Assembly: GCA_015654835.1 (NCBI GenBank)
Contig: JAATGG010000104.1
Span: forward strand, 1 to 39,491
DNA length: 39,491 nt
Direction: 5' to 3'
From: Terriglobales bacterium
Lineage (GTDB): Bacteria > Acidobacteriota > Terriglobia > Terriglobales > Acidobacteriaceae
This document shows, piece by piece, positions 24,087 through 32,452 of the stretch (positions within the stretch are counted from its first letter, which is position 1; the number at the start of each line of letters is the position of its first letter). The notes beneath the pieces were generated by a model. That model did no database searches. It saw only the letters and a program-made list of their open reading frames with translations, and was not told the origin of the DNA. Both the position numbers and the translations under genes were made by a program.

Positions 24087-24994
24087 ATGCCTCTGGCCTG
24101 ATTCAACTTTTCGTGTTTCCCGGTTTGCTGTTTGCGATTCCCGCCGGCTGGTTCTACATATGGGGCGAGCACAAGGCCGTGGCCCGGATGCAGCAGCGTA
24201 TTGGACCGCCGATGCTGCAACCCTTCTACGACTTCGTCAAGCTGCTCGGCAAGCGCACGCCATCGCGCCGCGGCATTGAGGCGGACTTGCTTCGCCTGTG
24301 GCCCGCGCTGTCTGTGCTTTCGCTGGCGGGAGCGCTGGCGCTGCTGCCTGTTTTTCCGAGCGGGCATGGATTTTCGGGCGATGGCATTCTGCTGGTGGCG
24401 CTTCTCGAACTGCCGTCCATCTGCTTCATCCTGGCCGGCTTTACTTCAGGCTCGATCTACGGTGAGATCGGGGCCATTCGCGAAGCCGTCTTGAGCGTTG
24501 CCAATAACCTGGTCTTCCTGCTGGCCATCGTCACCATCGCGGTCACGGAGAAGACTTTCCGCCTGGGCGATCTTGCCGGGCCTTCCTGGAATCCGGGGCA
24601 CTGGCTTGGGGTCTTCGGCATCCTGTTGTGCATTCCCGCGAAGTTGAGGCTCAATCCCTTCTCGACTTCCAGCGCGGAACAGGAAATCTATTCCGGTCCG
24701 CTTACCGAATATGCGGGAGCGGCGCTGGGTATGTGGGAACTGGCGCATGGCCTGGAGTGGGTTGCGCTTACCGGTCTTGTGGCTACGCTGGTGCTGCCGG
24801 TTGGCGGTCCCTGGTGGATTCACGCAATCCTGTTCGTTGCTGTCTCCTTCGGCGAGGTGCTGTTGCTTTCAGCCGTATCCGCGGCCACGGCGCGCTTCAC
24901 CTTGCAGCGCTCTATCCAGTTCTATTGGCGCTGGGCTGCCGTGCTGGCGGTGCTTGCCATGTCTTCCGCCATTTACATGAGGTTCCGCTCATGA
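24083..24994 (+). CDS. Group 4 hydrogenase membrane anchor (NuoH/HyfC/EchB-like)
   Basis: A 303-residue membrane protein with about eight helices that joins the catalytic arm to the ion pump. NuoH-family blocks: YIWGEHKAVARMQQRIGP (about 20-40), LQPFYDFVKLLGKR, SIYGEIGAIREAVLSVANN and STSSAEQEIYSGPLTEYAGA, with conserved acidic residues on the proton path. The true start is the ATG at 24083, overlapping the small-subunit stop; the longer open frame upstream is not coding. It ends in a 4-bp overlap with the ferredoxin-like gene. Its length is close to that of HyfC/HycD. Confidence 0.93.
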   Translation: MNASGLIQLFVFPGLLFAIPAGWFYIWGEHKAVARMQQRIGPPMLQPFYDFVKLLGKRTPSRRGIEADLLRLWPALSVLSLAGALALLPVFPSGHGFSGDGILLVALLELPSICFILAGFTSGSIYGEIGAIREAVLSVANNLVFLLAIVTIAVTEKTFRLGDLAGPSWNPGHWLGVFGILLCIPAKLRLNPFSTSSAEQEIYSGPLTEYAGAALGMWELAHGLEWVALTGLVATLVLPVGGPWWIHAILFVAVSFGEVLLLSAVSAATARFTLQRSIQFYWRWAAVLAVLAMSSAIYMRFRS

Positions 24995-25485
24995 ACATCT
25001 TCCGTCTCATCTTTCAGAACCTTTGGCGCGGCCCGGTTTCGTTCCGTTTGCCGCATCACCATGAATGCACAAGCAGCGAGTATCGTGGCCTCATCCACAA
25101 TGACCCGGAACGTTGCGTAGGCTGCGGCAGTTGCGCCTATGTATGCCCGACCTGCGCGATTGTGGTGACTCGAACCGGGGACAAATATCAGTGGACCTAC
25201 GACCCAGGCAAGTGCACTTTCTGCGGACGCTGCATCGACCGTTGCAAGCCCAACACTTTGACCATGGAGTCGGAGCTTCCGCCGCTTTATAGCACCCAGG
25301 GCGAACTGAAGCAGGTTCTCGATATGGTGCGTAAGAAGCCGGTACGCCCTGCGGTTGCGGCGACTCCGGTTGCCAAAGCATCCGCAGTTGCAGCAGAGCA
25401 AGCGCCAGCAACTGCGCCAGCGACTGTAGCCGCAGAGGCTGCAAAGCTCACACCGCCCACCCCCAATCCGGAAGCTGCGGTCTAG
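24991..25485 (+). CDS. Group 4 hydrogenase ferredoxin-like subunit (NuoI/HyfH/EchF-like)
   Basis: A 164-residue electron-transfer subunit with two [4Fe-4S] clusters: CVGCGSCAYVCPTC (about residues 43-56) and CTFCGRCIDRCKP (about 73-85). It would take electrons from ferredoxin and pass them to the small subunit. The N-terminus (MNIFRLIFQNLWRGPV) is an amphipathic helix typical of NuoI-like subunits. The last 50 residues are Ala/Pro/Val-rich and repetitive, an unusual low-complexity tail with no family counterpart that I know. It starts in a 4-bp overlap, and a 30-bp gap with an AAAAGAAGG site precedes the next gene. Confidence 0.92.
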   Translation: MNIFRLIFQNLWRGPVSFRLPHHHECTSSEYRGLIHNDPERCVGCGSCAYVCPTCAIVVTRTGDKYQWTYDPGKCTFCGRCIDRCKPNTLTMESELPPLYSTQGELKQVLDMVRKKPVRPAVAATPVAKASAVAAEQAPATAPATVAAEAAKLTPPTPNPEAAV

Positions 25486-25515
25486 CCGGCGAATCAGCGG
25501 AAAAGAAGGTCAAGA

Positions 25516-25941
25516 ATGGCAATCGCACTAGCAGGTTTTGAAGAGAGACTCAAAGAGTTGGGCCTCGGCGAGGGGTGGGTCTGGAACAACGGTTCCTGGT
25601 GGCTCACGCCGCAGGAGGCAATCGATGTTCGCGCCACTACGGAGTTCATGCTCAAGCTGGACGCACGTTTTGTGGCGATCACGGCCATCGAACGCGAGGA
25701 CAAGGAAATTCGCCTCGACTACCAGTGGGACTTGAACGGCCAGCTTCTCAGTTTCATTACGGCGACTGCGGAGCGGCAGATTCCGAGCATTGCCGATCTG
25801 TCACCGGCAGCCGACTGGGTCGAGCGGGAAACGCGTGAATACTTCGCCGTCGAGTTCACCGGCCGCGAGAATACCAAGCCATTGATGACCAGAGCAGGCG
25901 ACGCCATTGGCATCAATCTGCATAAGGAGGTTGAAAAATGA
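25516..25941 (+). CDS. Group 4 hydrogenase NuoC-like subunit (EchD-like)
   Basis: A 141-residue soluble subunit of the NADH dehydrogenase 30-kDa (NuoC) family. In group 4 hydrogenases it packs against the large subunit and has no cofactor. The family signature is the block ERETREYFAVEFTGRE (about residues 101-117), preceded by the beta-sheet core (LDARFVAITAIERED, IRLDYQWDLNG). The N-terminal half is weakly conserved, as is normal. It ends in a 4-bp overlap with the large subunit gene and follows the ferredoxin-like gene by 30 bp. Shorter than NuoC of complex I, similar to EchD. Confidence 0.85.
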   Translation: MAIALAGFEERLKELGLGEGWVWNNGSWWLTPQEAIDVRATTEFMLKLDARFVAITAIEREDKEIRLDYQWDLNGQLLSFITATAERQIPSIADLSPAADWVERETREYFAVEFTGRENTKPLMTRAGDAIGINLHKEVEK

Positions 25942-27026
25942 GCTTCCGAATCCCAATCGGACCTTATCATCCCGCTCTCGAAGAGCCGTATAAGCTGGAA
26001 CTGGTGTGCGACGGCGAAACGGTGCGCGACGCGGTCATGCATGTCGGCTTCAATTTTCGCGGCATCGAGTATCTTGCCGAGCGGCGCAATTATCTGCAGG
26101 GCATCACGCTGGTGGAGCGCGTCTGCGGCATCTGCTCGAATGTGCACTCCCTTTCTTTCTGCCAGTCGGTCGAACAGCTAAACGGGGCTACGCCGCCGGA
26201 ACGCGCTCTCTACATCCGCGTGATCCTGGCGGAACTGGAGCGGCTGCATTCGCATTTTCTCTGGTCCGGCGTTGCGGCCAAGCTGATCGGCTTCAAGACC
26301 GTGTTCATGACCTGCTTCACGCTGCGTGAAAAGGTGATGGATGCGCTCTCGGCGATCTCAGGCAACCGCGTCAATTACGGCATGAATCGCATCGGCGGCG
26401 TCAATCGCGATATTGCCGATCCGCAGGCGGTTTTGAATATTCTGGGCGAAATGGAGCACGGTATCACCTCGGCGATCATTCCCATTTTTCTCGAAGACAG
26501 GACCGTTGCTTCGCGCTGCAAGGGGGTCGGCATTCTGACCAATGCACAGGCGAAGGCCATGGGCGCAGTGGGTCCGTTGGCGCGCGCTTCGGGCGTGCCG
26601 CAGGATATCCGCAAAGCCGCTCCCTACGCAGCCTATGAGCGATTCGAGTTCAACGTGCCTGTCGAAACAGACGGCGATGTTCGTGCCCGGCTCGTGGTTC
26701 ACGCGCTGGAAATGATCGAGAGCTGCCGCATTTTGCGGCAGGCGCTCAGCACGTTGCCCGAAGGGCCGTTCCACACGACGCCCCCAACCGCAGCGCGCTT
26801 CAAAGTACCGGCGGGCACGGCGATCAGCCGCGTTGAAGCGCCCCGCGGGGAGGTGGTGTACCAAATCACTTCCAATGGAACGGAAACTCCGGAGCGCGTT
26901 CGTGTGCGCACGCCTACGTTCATGAATATGGCTACGGTCCGCTTTACCGTGCTGGGACAGGAGCTTGGCGACTCGCCTTTGATTCAGGCGTCGTGCGATC
27001 CTTGCTACTCCTGCACCGACCGCTAG
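25938..27026 (+). CDS. Group 4 [NiFe] hydrogenase large subunit (EchE/HycE-like)
   Basis: A 362-residue catalytic subunit. Both Ni-Fe-binding pairs are intact: L1 RVCGICSNVHS (C63, C66) and L2 SCDPCYSCTDR (C356, C359), so this is a real hydrogenase and not complex I subunit NuoD. The chain stops at the Arg right after the L2 motif. There is therefore no C-terminal peptide for a maturation endopeptidase to remove, which is also reported for some CooH/Ech-type enzymes. The N-terminus IPIGPYHPALEEP and the compact length fit group 4. I leave the subgroup (4a-4g) open. It ends the operon; a hairpin lies 30 bp after the stop. Reduced ferredoxin from NifJ is the natural electron donor. Confidence 0.95.
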   Translation: MSFRIPIGPYHPALEEPYKLELVCDGETVRDAVMHVGFNFRGIEYLAERRNYLQGITLVERVCGICSNVHSLSFCQSVEQLNGATPPERALYIRVILAELERLHSHFLWSGVAAKLIGFKTVFMTCFTLREKVMDALSAISGNRVNYGMNRIGGVNRDIADPQAVLNILGEMEHGITSAIIPIFLEDRTVASRCKGVGILTNAQAKAMGAVGPLARASGVPQDIRKAAPYAAYERFEFNVPVETDGDVRARLVVHALEMIESCRILRQALSTLPEGPFHTTPPTAARFKVPAGTAISRVEAPRGEVVYQITSNGTETPERVRVRTPTFMNMATVRFTVLGQELGDSPLIQASCDPCYSCTDR

Positions 27027-27055
27027 AATATCTCGCAGTTAGAAGCCCATGTTGG

Positions 27056-27089
27056 TCTTCCAGGTCTCCGTCGTTCGAGGCCTGGAAGA
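27056..27089. terminator. Hairpin after the group 4 hydrogenase operon
   Basis: TCTTCCAGG (27056-27064) and CCTGGAAGA (27081-27089) form a 9-bp stem with a 16-nt loop. No T-run follows; it is a plausible but weak operon end. Confidence 0.45.
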
Positions 27090-27189
27090 AATCCCAATCA
27101 TCGCTTGCATCGACTCGCACCCACCACTATTTATCCCATGAAATGCGGCGAAGGTTTATGATGATTTCTTCCCTGGGAAAGGTGTGTGT

Positions 27190-28365
27190 ATGACGCCGAA
27201 AACATCTCGCCGTGACTTTTTGTCCGCAGCCGGGTTGATGATTCCTGCTGTTGGAGCAAGCTCGAACATGGGACTTTGGCCACCGATTGGGCAAACTCCA
27301 GCGCCAACCGCCAATGCTCCCGTTAAACTCGATTACCGAACTTTGGGCCGCACAGGGTTGAAGGTGACCACGGTTGGGTTCGGGTGCATGATTACTTCGG
27401 ACCCCAGCGTGATTGAGCGCGCCGCCGATATCGGGATCACTTATTTCGATACGGCGCGTGGGTATCAGCAGGGGAACAACGAACGCATGGTCGGCGCGGC
27501 GCTCGGAGCCAAGCGGAAGCAGGTGGTGCTTTCGACCAAGTCACATGCGCCGGATAAAGCGGGACTGCTGGACCATCTCGATACCAGCCTGCGCGAACTC
27601 AAGACAGATTACATCGATATCTGGTATCTGCATGCGAAGAGCAAGCCCGAAGAAATTACCGACGACATGATCGAGGTGCAGCAGCTTGCCAAGAAACAAG
27701 GCAAGATTCGCTTCGCCGGGGTCAGCACGCATAGCAGCCAGCAGCAACTGTTGCCGTGGATCGCACAGAAGGGCGCGTTCGATGTTGTGCTGACCGCCTA
27801 CAACTTTTCAATGGATGCCAGCATGGATCAGGCCATCGATACGGTCGCCAAGAAGGGCATCGGCGTGGTCGCGATGAAGGTGATGGCGGGAGGATTTCGC
27901 AGCCTCAAACCTACCGACCCAACCTATCTGAAATTGAAGCGGGACGGCGCCCTGCTGGCTGCACTCAAGTGGTGCATCAAGAAGCCGAATATCTCTACCA
28001 CGATCCCCAGCATGACGGACATGGACCAGTTGGATGAGAACCTCAAGGCTATGGGGAACTCCTTCTCCAACGGCGACGAAAAGCTGCTGGCGCAGCACCT
28101 GGAGCAGATTCAGCCGCTCTATTGCCGCATGTGCGGAAAGTGCGACGGAACGTGCCAAAAGGGGCTGCCGGTTGCCGACGTGCTGCGTTTTCTTACTTAC
28201 GCAGATGGCTATCGGCAGTTTGCGCTGGGACGGGAAAGATTTCAGGAGCTTGCGCCCGAACACGCCGCGGTTCGCTGCGGCGATTGCACCGAGTGCACGG
28301 TGAATTGTCCTTTCGGCGTCCGCGTATCCGACCGCATGGCGCGAGCCCAGGAGTTGTTTGGATGA
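27190..28365 (+). CDS. Tat-exported aldo/keto reductase with ferredoxin-like C-terminus
   Basis: A 391-residue oxidoreductase. The twin-arginine signal SRRDFLSAAG (residues 5-14) predicts export of the folded protein. The aldo/keto reductase barrel (about 50-310) keeps the catalytic tetrad: Asp and Tyr in FDTARGY, Lys in VVLSTKSH, His in IWYLHAKS. The C-terminal part carries two cysteine clusters, CRMCGKCDGTC (about 315-325) and CGDCTECTVNCP (about 365-376), probably two [4Fe-4S] centres. ATG 27190 follows GGAAAGG; a GTG at 27184 is less likely. It overlaps the next gene by 4 bp. Substrate unknown. A barrel that normally uses cytoplasmic NADPH yet is exported, with iron-sulfur clusters, suggests electron transfer at the membrane rather than classical NADPH use. 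Confidence 0.9.
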   Translation: MTPKTSRRDFLSAAGLMIPAVGASSNMGLWPPIGQTPAPTANAPVKLDYRTLGRTGLKVTTVGFGCMITSDPSVIERAADIGITYFDTARGYQQGNNERMVGAALGAKRKQVVLSTKSHAPDKAGLLDHLDTSLRELKTDYIDIWYLHAKSKPEEITDDMIEVQQLAKKQGKIRFAGVSTHSSQQQLLPWIAQKGAFDVVLTAYNFSMDASMDQAIDTVAKKGIGVVAMKVMAGGFRSLKPTDPTYLKLKRDGALLAALKWCIKKPNISTTIPSMTDMDQLDENLKAMGNSFSNGDEKLLAQHLEQIQPLYCRMCGKCDGTCQKGLPVADVLRFLTYADGYRQFALGRERFQELAPEHAAVRCGDCTECTVNCPFGVRVSDRMARAQELFG

Positions 28366-29201
28366 AGGCTGTTTTTTTGTTGATGACCCTCCTGTGCGCT
28401 ACGGGAGCCGCAGGCGCACAGGAGTATCTCGATTGCCATTTCGTGCCGGGCTGGGAACAAACAGGAGCAAAGCGCGAGTATACGCCGGACAATCTTTACG
28501 ACTACAAAGACGGTGGCGCAGAAGGTTACCTGGTTTTCAGTTTCGTCCACATGCAGGGCATCGACTGCAAGTCCGGTCCTCGTACGTTGTCGATCGATGT
28601 TTCGGAGATGGCCGATCCCGATTCGGCGTACGGCATGTTTTCCGCCAATCGCGATCCAAACCTGCCGGTGACTAAGATCGGGATGGGCGGCCAGATTCAA
28701 TCGCAGAGCGCCAGCTTTGTGAAGGGGAAGTATTACGTCGAGATCGTCGTCACCGATGCCGGGCCGGACAGTAATTACACCACGGTGTTGGGCGGCTTTG
28801 CGGCCAAGATGCAAGCGCGTATCGAAGGCAGAGAAACCGTGCCGGAGACCCTGCAGTGGTTCCCGCAAGACAACCTCACCTCGGCTCGCCTCATTCCTGA
28901 AAGTGTGCTGGGTCTGCGGTTGCTCAAGCGTGGCTATGTCGCGAAATACAGGCAGGGGCAGGCCTTCATCGTGCTTGAGTCTTCGCCGGAGTCGGCTGCA
29001 GAGGTGATGAAGAAACTGCGTGAGCGGTTCGCCGGAGCAACGCCGGCACAAATCGGCGATGAAGCCTTTCAAGTGAAGGCGCAGTATCTCGATGGCGTTT
29101 GTATCTTTCGCAAGGGGCGCTATCTTGCGGGATATGCCAACCTGCCGGATGCGCAATCCGCGACCGCCCAAGCTGCTCAGTTAGCCACGCGGATTCCGTA
29201 G
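28362..29201 (+). CDS. Secreted protein, DUF6599-like
   Basis: A 279-residue protein with a signal peptide (MKAVFLLMTLLCATGAAGA) and no enzyme motif that I know. It resembles acidobacterial DUF6599 proteins: early YTPDNLYDYKDGGAEGYLVF, then DVSEMADPDSAYGMFSANRD and GGQIQSQSASFVKGKYYVEI. Pairs of Cys in the mature N-terminal part (DCHF, IDCKSG) could form a disulfide. Translation is coupled to the Tat aldo/keto reductase by an ATGA overlap, so the two probably work together outside the cytoplasm. Family assignment is from memory of sequence pattern; function is unknown. It is convergent with the hydrogenase protease gene. Confidence 0.65.
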   Translation: MKAVFLLMTLLCATGAAGAQEYLDCHFVPGWEQTGAKREYTPDNLYDYKDGGAEGYLVFSFVHMQGIDCKSGPRTLSIDVSEMADPDSAYGMFSANRDPNLPVTKIGMGGQIQSQSASFVKGKYYVEIVVTDAGPDSNYTTVLGGFAAKMQARIEGRETVPETLQWFPQDNLTSARLIPESVLGLRLLKRGYVAKYRQGQAFIVLESSPESAAEVMKKLRERFAGATPAQIGDEAFQVKAQYLDGVCIFRKGRYLAGYANLPDAQSATAQAAQLATRIP

Positions 29202-29221
29202 CGAAGCGCGAGAACTTCGAC

Positions 29222-29704
29222 TTAGGCCGGCTCCGCAAATATTTTATTCAATGCGGCGACAGCTTTTGGAACGGCTGCCAACACGGCGTCACTGAGCGAT
29301 TCTCCGAGGTCGAAAGATGCGCCCCCCACGGTGATTGCGAGCGCATGGCCGGGTAGCTTTCCATAGAGATCGCGTGCGAAGGCGAGCAGGGCAGCAGGCG
29401 GCAGATGATGCGTAAAGATGCGCGGCGCCTCGACCGCTGCGGTCACATCGAATACGGTCAATTCGCCGGCCGGAGTAGTTGCCGATGCGTCCACAAACAC
29501 CACGAGATCGGCATCGCAAATGTTTTCGGCCAGTTCCGGAGTCAGTTGCTGCGTGACAATGGTCTGCACGCATGTGTGGTCGGCTTGCTGTTTCAGGGCT
29601 TCAGCAATCTTCCAACCGACACCGTCGTCGCTTCGCAGCGGATTGCCGCAGGCCAGTAGAAGCTTGCGGAGTGGTTGCGAAACGGTATGTGGGCTTTCGG
29701 TCAT
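29222..29704 (-). CDS. [NiFe] hydrogenase maturation protease (HoxW/HycI-type)
   Basis: A 160-residue endopeptidase that removes the C-terminal peptide of the hydrogenase large subunit once nickel is inserted. The family N-terminus ACGNPLRSDDGVG is at residues 18-30; further nickel-ligand candidates are Asp72 in VFVDA and His99/100 in THHLPP. The start is set at ATG 29704 (GAGGA 6 bp upstream) rather than 29716. It is the last gene of the hox operon, separated from hoxH by a 16-bp hairpin. HoxH has a 24-residue extension to be cleaved, and the group 4 large subunit has none, so HoxH is the expected substrate. Confidence 0.92.
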   Translation of the reverse strand: MTESPHTVSQPLRKLLLACGNPLRSDDGVGWKIAEALKQQADHTCVQTIVTQQLTPELAENICDADLVVFVDASATTPAGELTVFDVTAAVEAPRIFTHHLPPAALLAFARDLYGKLPGHALAITVGGASFDLGESLSDAVLAAVPKAVAALNKIFAEPA

Positions 29705-29716
29705 TCTTGTCCTCAT

Positions 29717-29752
29717 AGACGACAGCCGCTCCGAGGGGAGCGGCTGTCGTCT
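29717..29752 (-). promoter_or_regulatory. Intra-operon hairpin between hoxH and the protease gene
   Basis: A perfect 16-bp stem (AGACGACAGCCGCTCC at 29717-29732 with 29737-29752) closes a 4-nt loop. On the minus strand it ends directly before the protease Shine-Dalgarno. No T-run follows, so it is more likely an RNA-processing, stability or translation-tuning element than a terminator. Confidence 0.7.
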
Positions 29753-29768
29753 GAGTTGAGTTGACTGT

Positions 29769-31190
29769 TTAGCGATGAACTTCGTCTAGAATCTCGCCGC
29801 TGGGTGCGACCAGTTCAATCGAGAGAGGCATCTGGCCGAAGGCGTGCGTCGAGCAACTCAAGCAGGGATCGAAGGTGCGGATCACTGCTTCGACACGATT
29901 CAACATGCCCTGTTCCAGCTTGCTGCCTTTCACAAATCGTTGCGCTGCGTTCAAGACGCCGCGGTTCATGGCATGGTTGTTCTGTCCTGTGGCGATCACG
30001 AGATTGGCCCACACCATCTTGCCGTATTCATCGACCTTGTAGTGGTGCATGAGCGTGCCGCGCGGAGCTTCGGCGACGCCGGCACCTTCGAGACGATTGA
30101 CGCCTGCGGTGGCGCGTACGTGGGGGTCGAGAATTTGCGGATCGGCGAGAATCCGCTCGATCATCTCGATGCCGTACAGGACTTCAATGAGCCGTGCATG
30201 ATGGTAGTGGAACGAGCCATGCACCGGGCCTTTAGCCAACTGCTTGAACTCGACCAACTCTTTCCCTGCCAGAGGCGTACCCATTTTGCTGGCGATATTA
30301 AGCCGCGCCAGCGGGCCTACACGGTAACTTCCGCCGGGATATCCGAGAGGCTTGTAATAGGGAAACTTCATGTAGGTATAGGGCTCGACCGCTTCGCCAA
30401 AGTGATGATCGAACTGATCGGCGGTTACCTTATCGAGCACAGTGTTGCCGGTAGCGTCGATGAGCCGCAATGCGCCATCGGTGAACTCGATTGAATCGTC
30501 GTCGTTCACCAATCCAAGAAACATGGTGGGGAAATTGGCAAAGTTCTCAATCTCATCTTTGAACTTTTCGGCGATTTTCTTGTACCATGCCAAAGCGTAT
30601 TGCACGTTGCCGTAGGCTTGCGGGATCATGCCGAGAATCTCGTCGCGCTTGGCTGCGTCCAGAGGCTCGGTTACGCCGCCGGGAATGATCCACCCGGGGT
30701 GAATGCGCTTGCGGCCCAATAACTCGATGATGTGCTGGCCGAAACGACGCAGAGCTACACCGGCGAGCGCCAACTCCGGCTTAGCCTTGGCTACGCCGAA
30801 CAGATTGCGCTCTGCCGGGTCCGCATCCATCCCAAGCAACAGGTCGGGAGAGGACAGATAGAAGAAGCTGAGCGCGTGGGACTGAATGGTCTGCGCCAGG
30901 TTGATGATGCGCCGCAGTTGCGCCGCCGTGTGAGGAATCTCTACGGCCATGATGGCCTCACAGGCCTTTGCCGAAGCCACCAGATGGCTTACCGGACAGA
31001 TGCCGCAGATGCGGGCCATCAGGGCGGGCATTTCATAGAACGGGCGGCCTTCGTTGAACTTCTCAAAACCACGTACTTGGGTTACGTGGAAGAATGCCTC
31101 CTGGACATTGCCTTGATCATCGGTCTTCAGCGTAATCTTGCCGTGACCTTCCAGGCGTGTCACTGGGTCAATCACAATGGTTTGCGACAT
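29769..31190 (-). CDS. hoxH: NAD-linked [NiFe] hydrogenase large subunit HoxH (group 3d)
   Basis: A 473-residue catalytic subunit of the bidirectional hydrogenase. L1 is [10 protein letters not shown] (C62, C65) and L2 is DPCLSCSTH (C443, C446). Cleavage after His449 would release a 24-residue C-terminal peptide, as required for maturation. The N-terminus [14 protein letters not shown] is the standard opening. It belongs with HoxY (upstream by 9 bp) and the diaphorase HoxEFU. The gene order hoxE-F-U-Y-H equals that of cyanobacterial-type enzymes. It can evolve H2 from NADH or take up H2 depending on redox state. Confidence 0.96.
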   Translation of the reverse strand: MSQTIVIDPVTRLEGHGKITLKTDDQGNVQEAFFHVTQVRGFEKFNEGRPFYEMPALMARICGICPVSHLVASAKACEAIMAVEIPHTAAQLRRIINLAQTIQSHALSFFYLSSPDLLLGMDADPAERNLFGVAKAKPELALAGVALRRFGQHIIELLGRKRIHPGWIIPGGVTEPLDAAKRDEILGMIPQAYGNVQYALAWYKKIAEKFKDEIENFANFPTMFLGLVNDDDSIEFTDGALRLIDATGNTVLDKVTADQFDHHFGEAVEPYTYMKFPYYKPLGYPGGSYRVGPLARLNIASKMGTPLAGKELVEFKQLAKGPVHGSFHYHHARLIEVLYGIEMIERILADPQILDPHVRATAGVNRLEGAGVAEAPRGTLMHHYKVDEYGKMVWANLVIATGQNNHAMNRGVLNAAQRFVKGSKLEQGMLNRVEAVIRTFDPCLSCSTHAFGQMPLSIELVAPSGEILDEVHR

Positions 31191-31199
31191 TGCTCTCTC

Positions 31200-31733
31200 C
31201 TACGCACCAAAGCGGGTTAGGCTTGCGATATCCGGCGTGCGGCCGGCAAGCAAGTCACTCAAGACTGTATAAAATGTGTCGGCGGAGGGTGGACAGCCGG
31301 GCAAAAACAGATCGACCGGGACCACCTCGTGGACGGGACGCACCTTCTCAATCAGTGCGGGCACACCGACTGCCGGCACCTGCTGTTGCAGGTCCGCGGT
31401 GGTGAAATAGGCATGATCGGTGATGGCCTTTGCGCCGAAGGAATTGCGCATTCCCGGCACATTGGTGGTGATGGCGCAGTCGCCCATCGCGATCAGCATC
31501 TTGGTGCGTTCGCGAATGATATGAATCTTATGCTCATCTTCCACGCTGCTGATCGCGCCTTCCACGAGGGCAATATCCACGCCCTCGGGGAAGGTTTTGA
31601 AGTCGACCAGCGGACTGAAGACCAGATCGAACTGGTTGCTTAGCGTGATGAGCCGCTCATCCATGTCGAGAAAGGACATGTGACAGCCCGAGCAGCCGTC
31701 CAGCCATACCGTTGCTAGTTTTAATTTGCTCAT
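31200..31733 (-). CDS. hoxY: NAD-linked hydrogenase small subunit HoxY
   Basis: A 177-residue small subunit with one [4Fe-4S] cluster. Ligands are in [14 protein letters not shown] (about residues 11-24), AMGDCAI (about 97) and [11 protein letters not shown] (about 150). It lacks the Tat signal and the extra C-terminal clusters of uptake hydrogenases, as expected for group 3d. It overlaps hoxU by 4 bp and is followed 9 bp later by hoxH. It connects the Ni-Fe site in HoxH to the Fe-S chain of HoxU/HoxF in the cytoplasm. Confidence 0.95.
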   Translation of the reverse strand: MSKLKLATVWLDGCSGCHMSFLDMDERLITLSNQFDLVFSPLVDFKTFPEGVDIALVEGAISSVEDEHKIHIIRERTKMLIAMGDCAITTNVPGMRNSFGAKAITDHAYFTTADLQQQVPAVGVPALIEKVRPVHEVVPVDLFLPGCPPSADTFYTVLSDLLAGRTPDIASLTRFGA

Positions 31734-32452
31734 TGTCCGTCTCTCATCATGTTCAGATATGGCAGGAATTCCGGATGTTTAGGATGGCTCACTCCCACCT
31801 TGCTCTTGTCGAACAGGGCGCCTGTGGGGCAGACCTGGATGCATTTGCCGCAACGCGTGCAACTCGATGCGCCCCACGGTTCATGCAAGTCGGTCAGCAC
31901 CTGGCTATTGATGCCGCGTCCCATAATGTCCCAGACATGCGCGCCCTCAATCTCGGCGCAGACCCGCACGCAACGCGAGCACAGAATGCAGCGATTGTGA
32001 TCGGCGACGAAACGTTCGTTCGAAGTGTCGACCTCAAGCCGGCCCACGCGGTAGGGCAGCCGCACATGCGTCAACCCCTGCGTCTGAGCCACAGCCTGCA
32101 ATTCGCAATTTCCATTGGCCACGCAGACGGCGCAGACGTGGTTGCGCTCGGCGAACAGAAGCTCCAGGATTGTGCGCCGATGGTGGACCAGTCTCTCCGA
32201 GTTGGTGTCGACTTCCATGCCTTCTTCGACCTTGGTCACGCAGGCCGGAAACAGCTTGGGCGATCCCTTGATCTCCACCAGGCACAGGCGACAAGCACCC
32301 ACGTCGGTGAGGCCGTCGAGATGGCAAAGTGTGGGGATGAAAATTCCGTTCTCGCGGGCCACGTCGAGAATGGTCTGGTCAGCGCGGGCACTGACGTTTT
32401 CCCCATTGATGATGAGCGTTTTGACATCAACGCTTGTCGCCGTCGGACTCAT
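31730..32452 (-). CDS. hoxU: Hydrogenase diaphorase subunit HoxU
   Basis: A 240-residue electron-transfer subunit homologous to the N-terminus of NuoG. The N-terminal [2Fe-2S] domain has [15 protein letters not shown] plus a later cysteine (FPAC). A NuoG-like middle follows with [15 protein letters not shown]. Two [4Fe-4S] ferredoxin motifs, [11 protein letters not shown] and [14 protein letters not shown], occupy about residues 150-215. It overlaps hoxF (4 bp) and hoxY (4 bp). It carries electrons between HoxF and HoxY. Confidence 0.95.
   Translation of the reverse strand: MSPTATSVDVKTLIINGENVSARADQTILDVARENGIFIPTLCHLDGLTDVGACRLCLVEIKGSPKLFPACVTKVEEGMEVDTNSERLVHHRRTILELLFAERNHVCAVCVANGNCELQAVAQTQGLTHVRLPYRVGRLEVDTSNERFVADHNRCILCSRCVRVCAEIEGAHVWDIMGRGINSQVLTDLHEPWGASSCTRCGKCIQVCPTGALFDKSKVGVSHPKHPEFLPYLNMMRDGQ

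Noticed and set aside
20548-27026. Reading the six-gene cluster as a partial respiratory complex I
   Set aside because: The large subunit has both Ni-Fe CxxC pairs, which complex I NuoD lacks, and nuoA, nuoJ and nuoK are absent.
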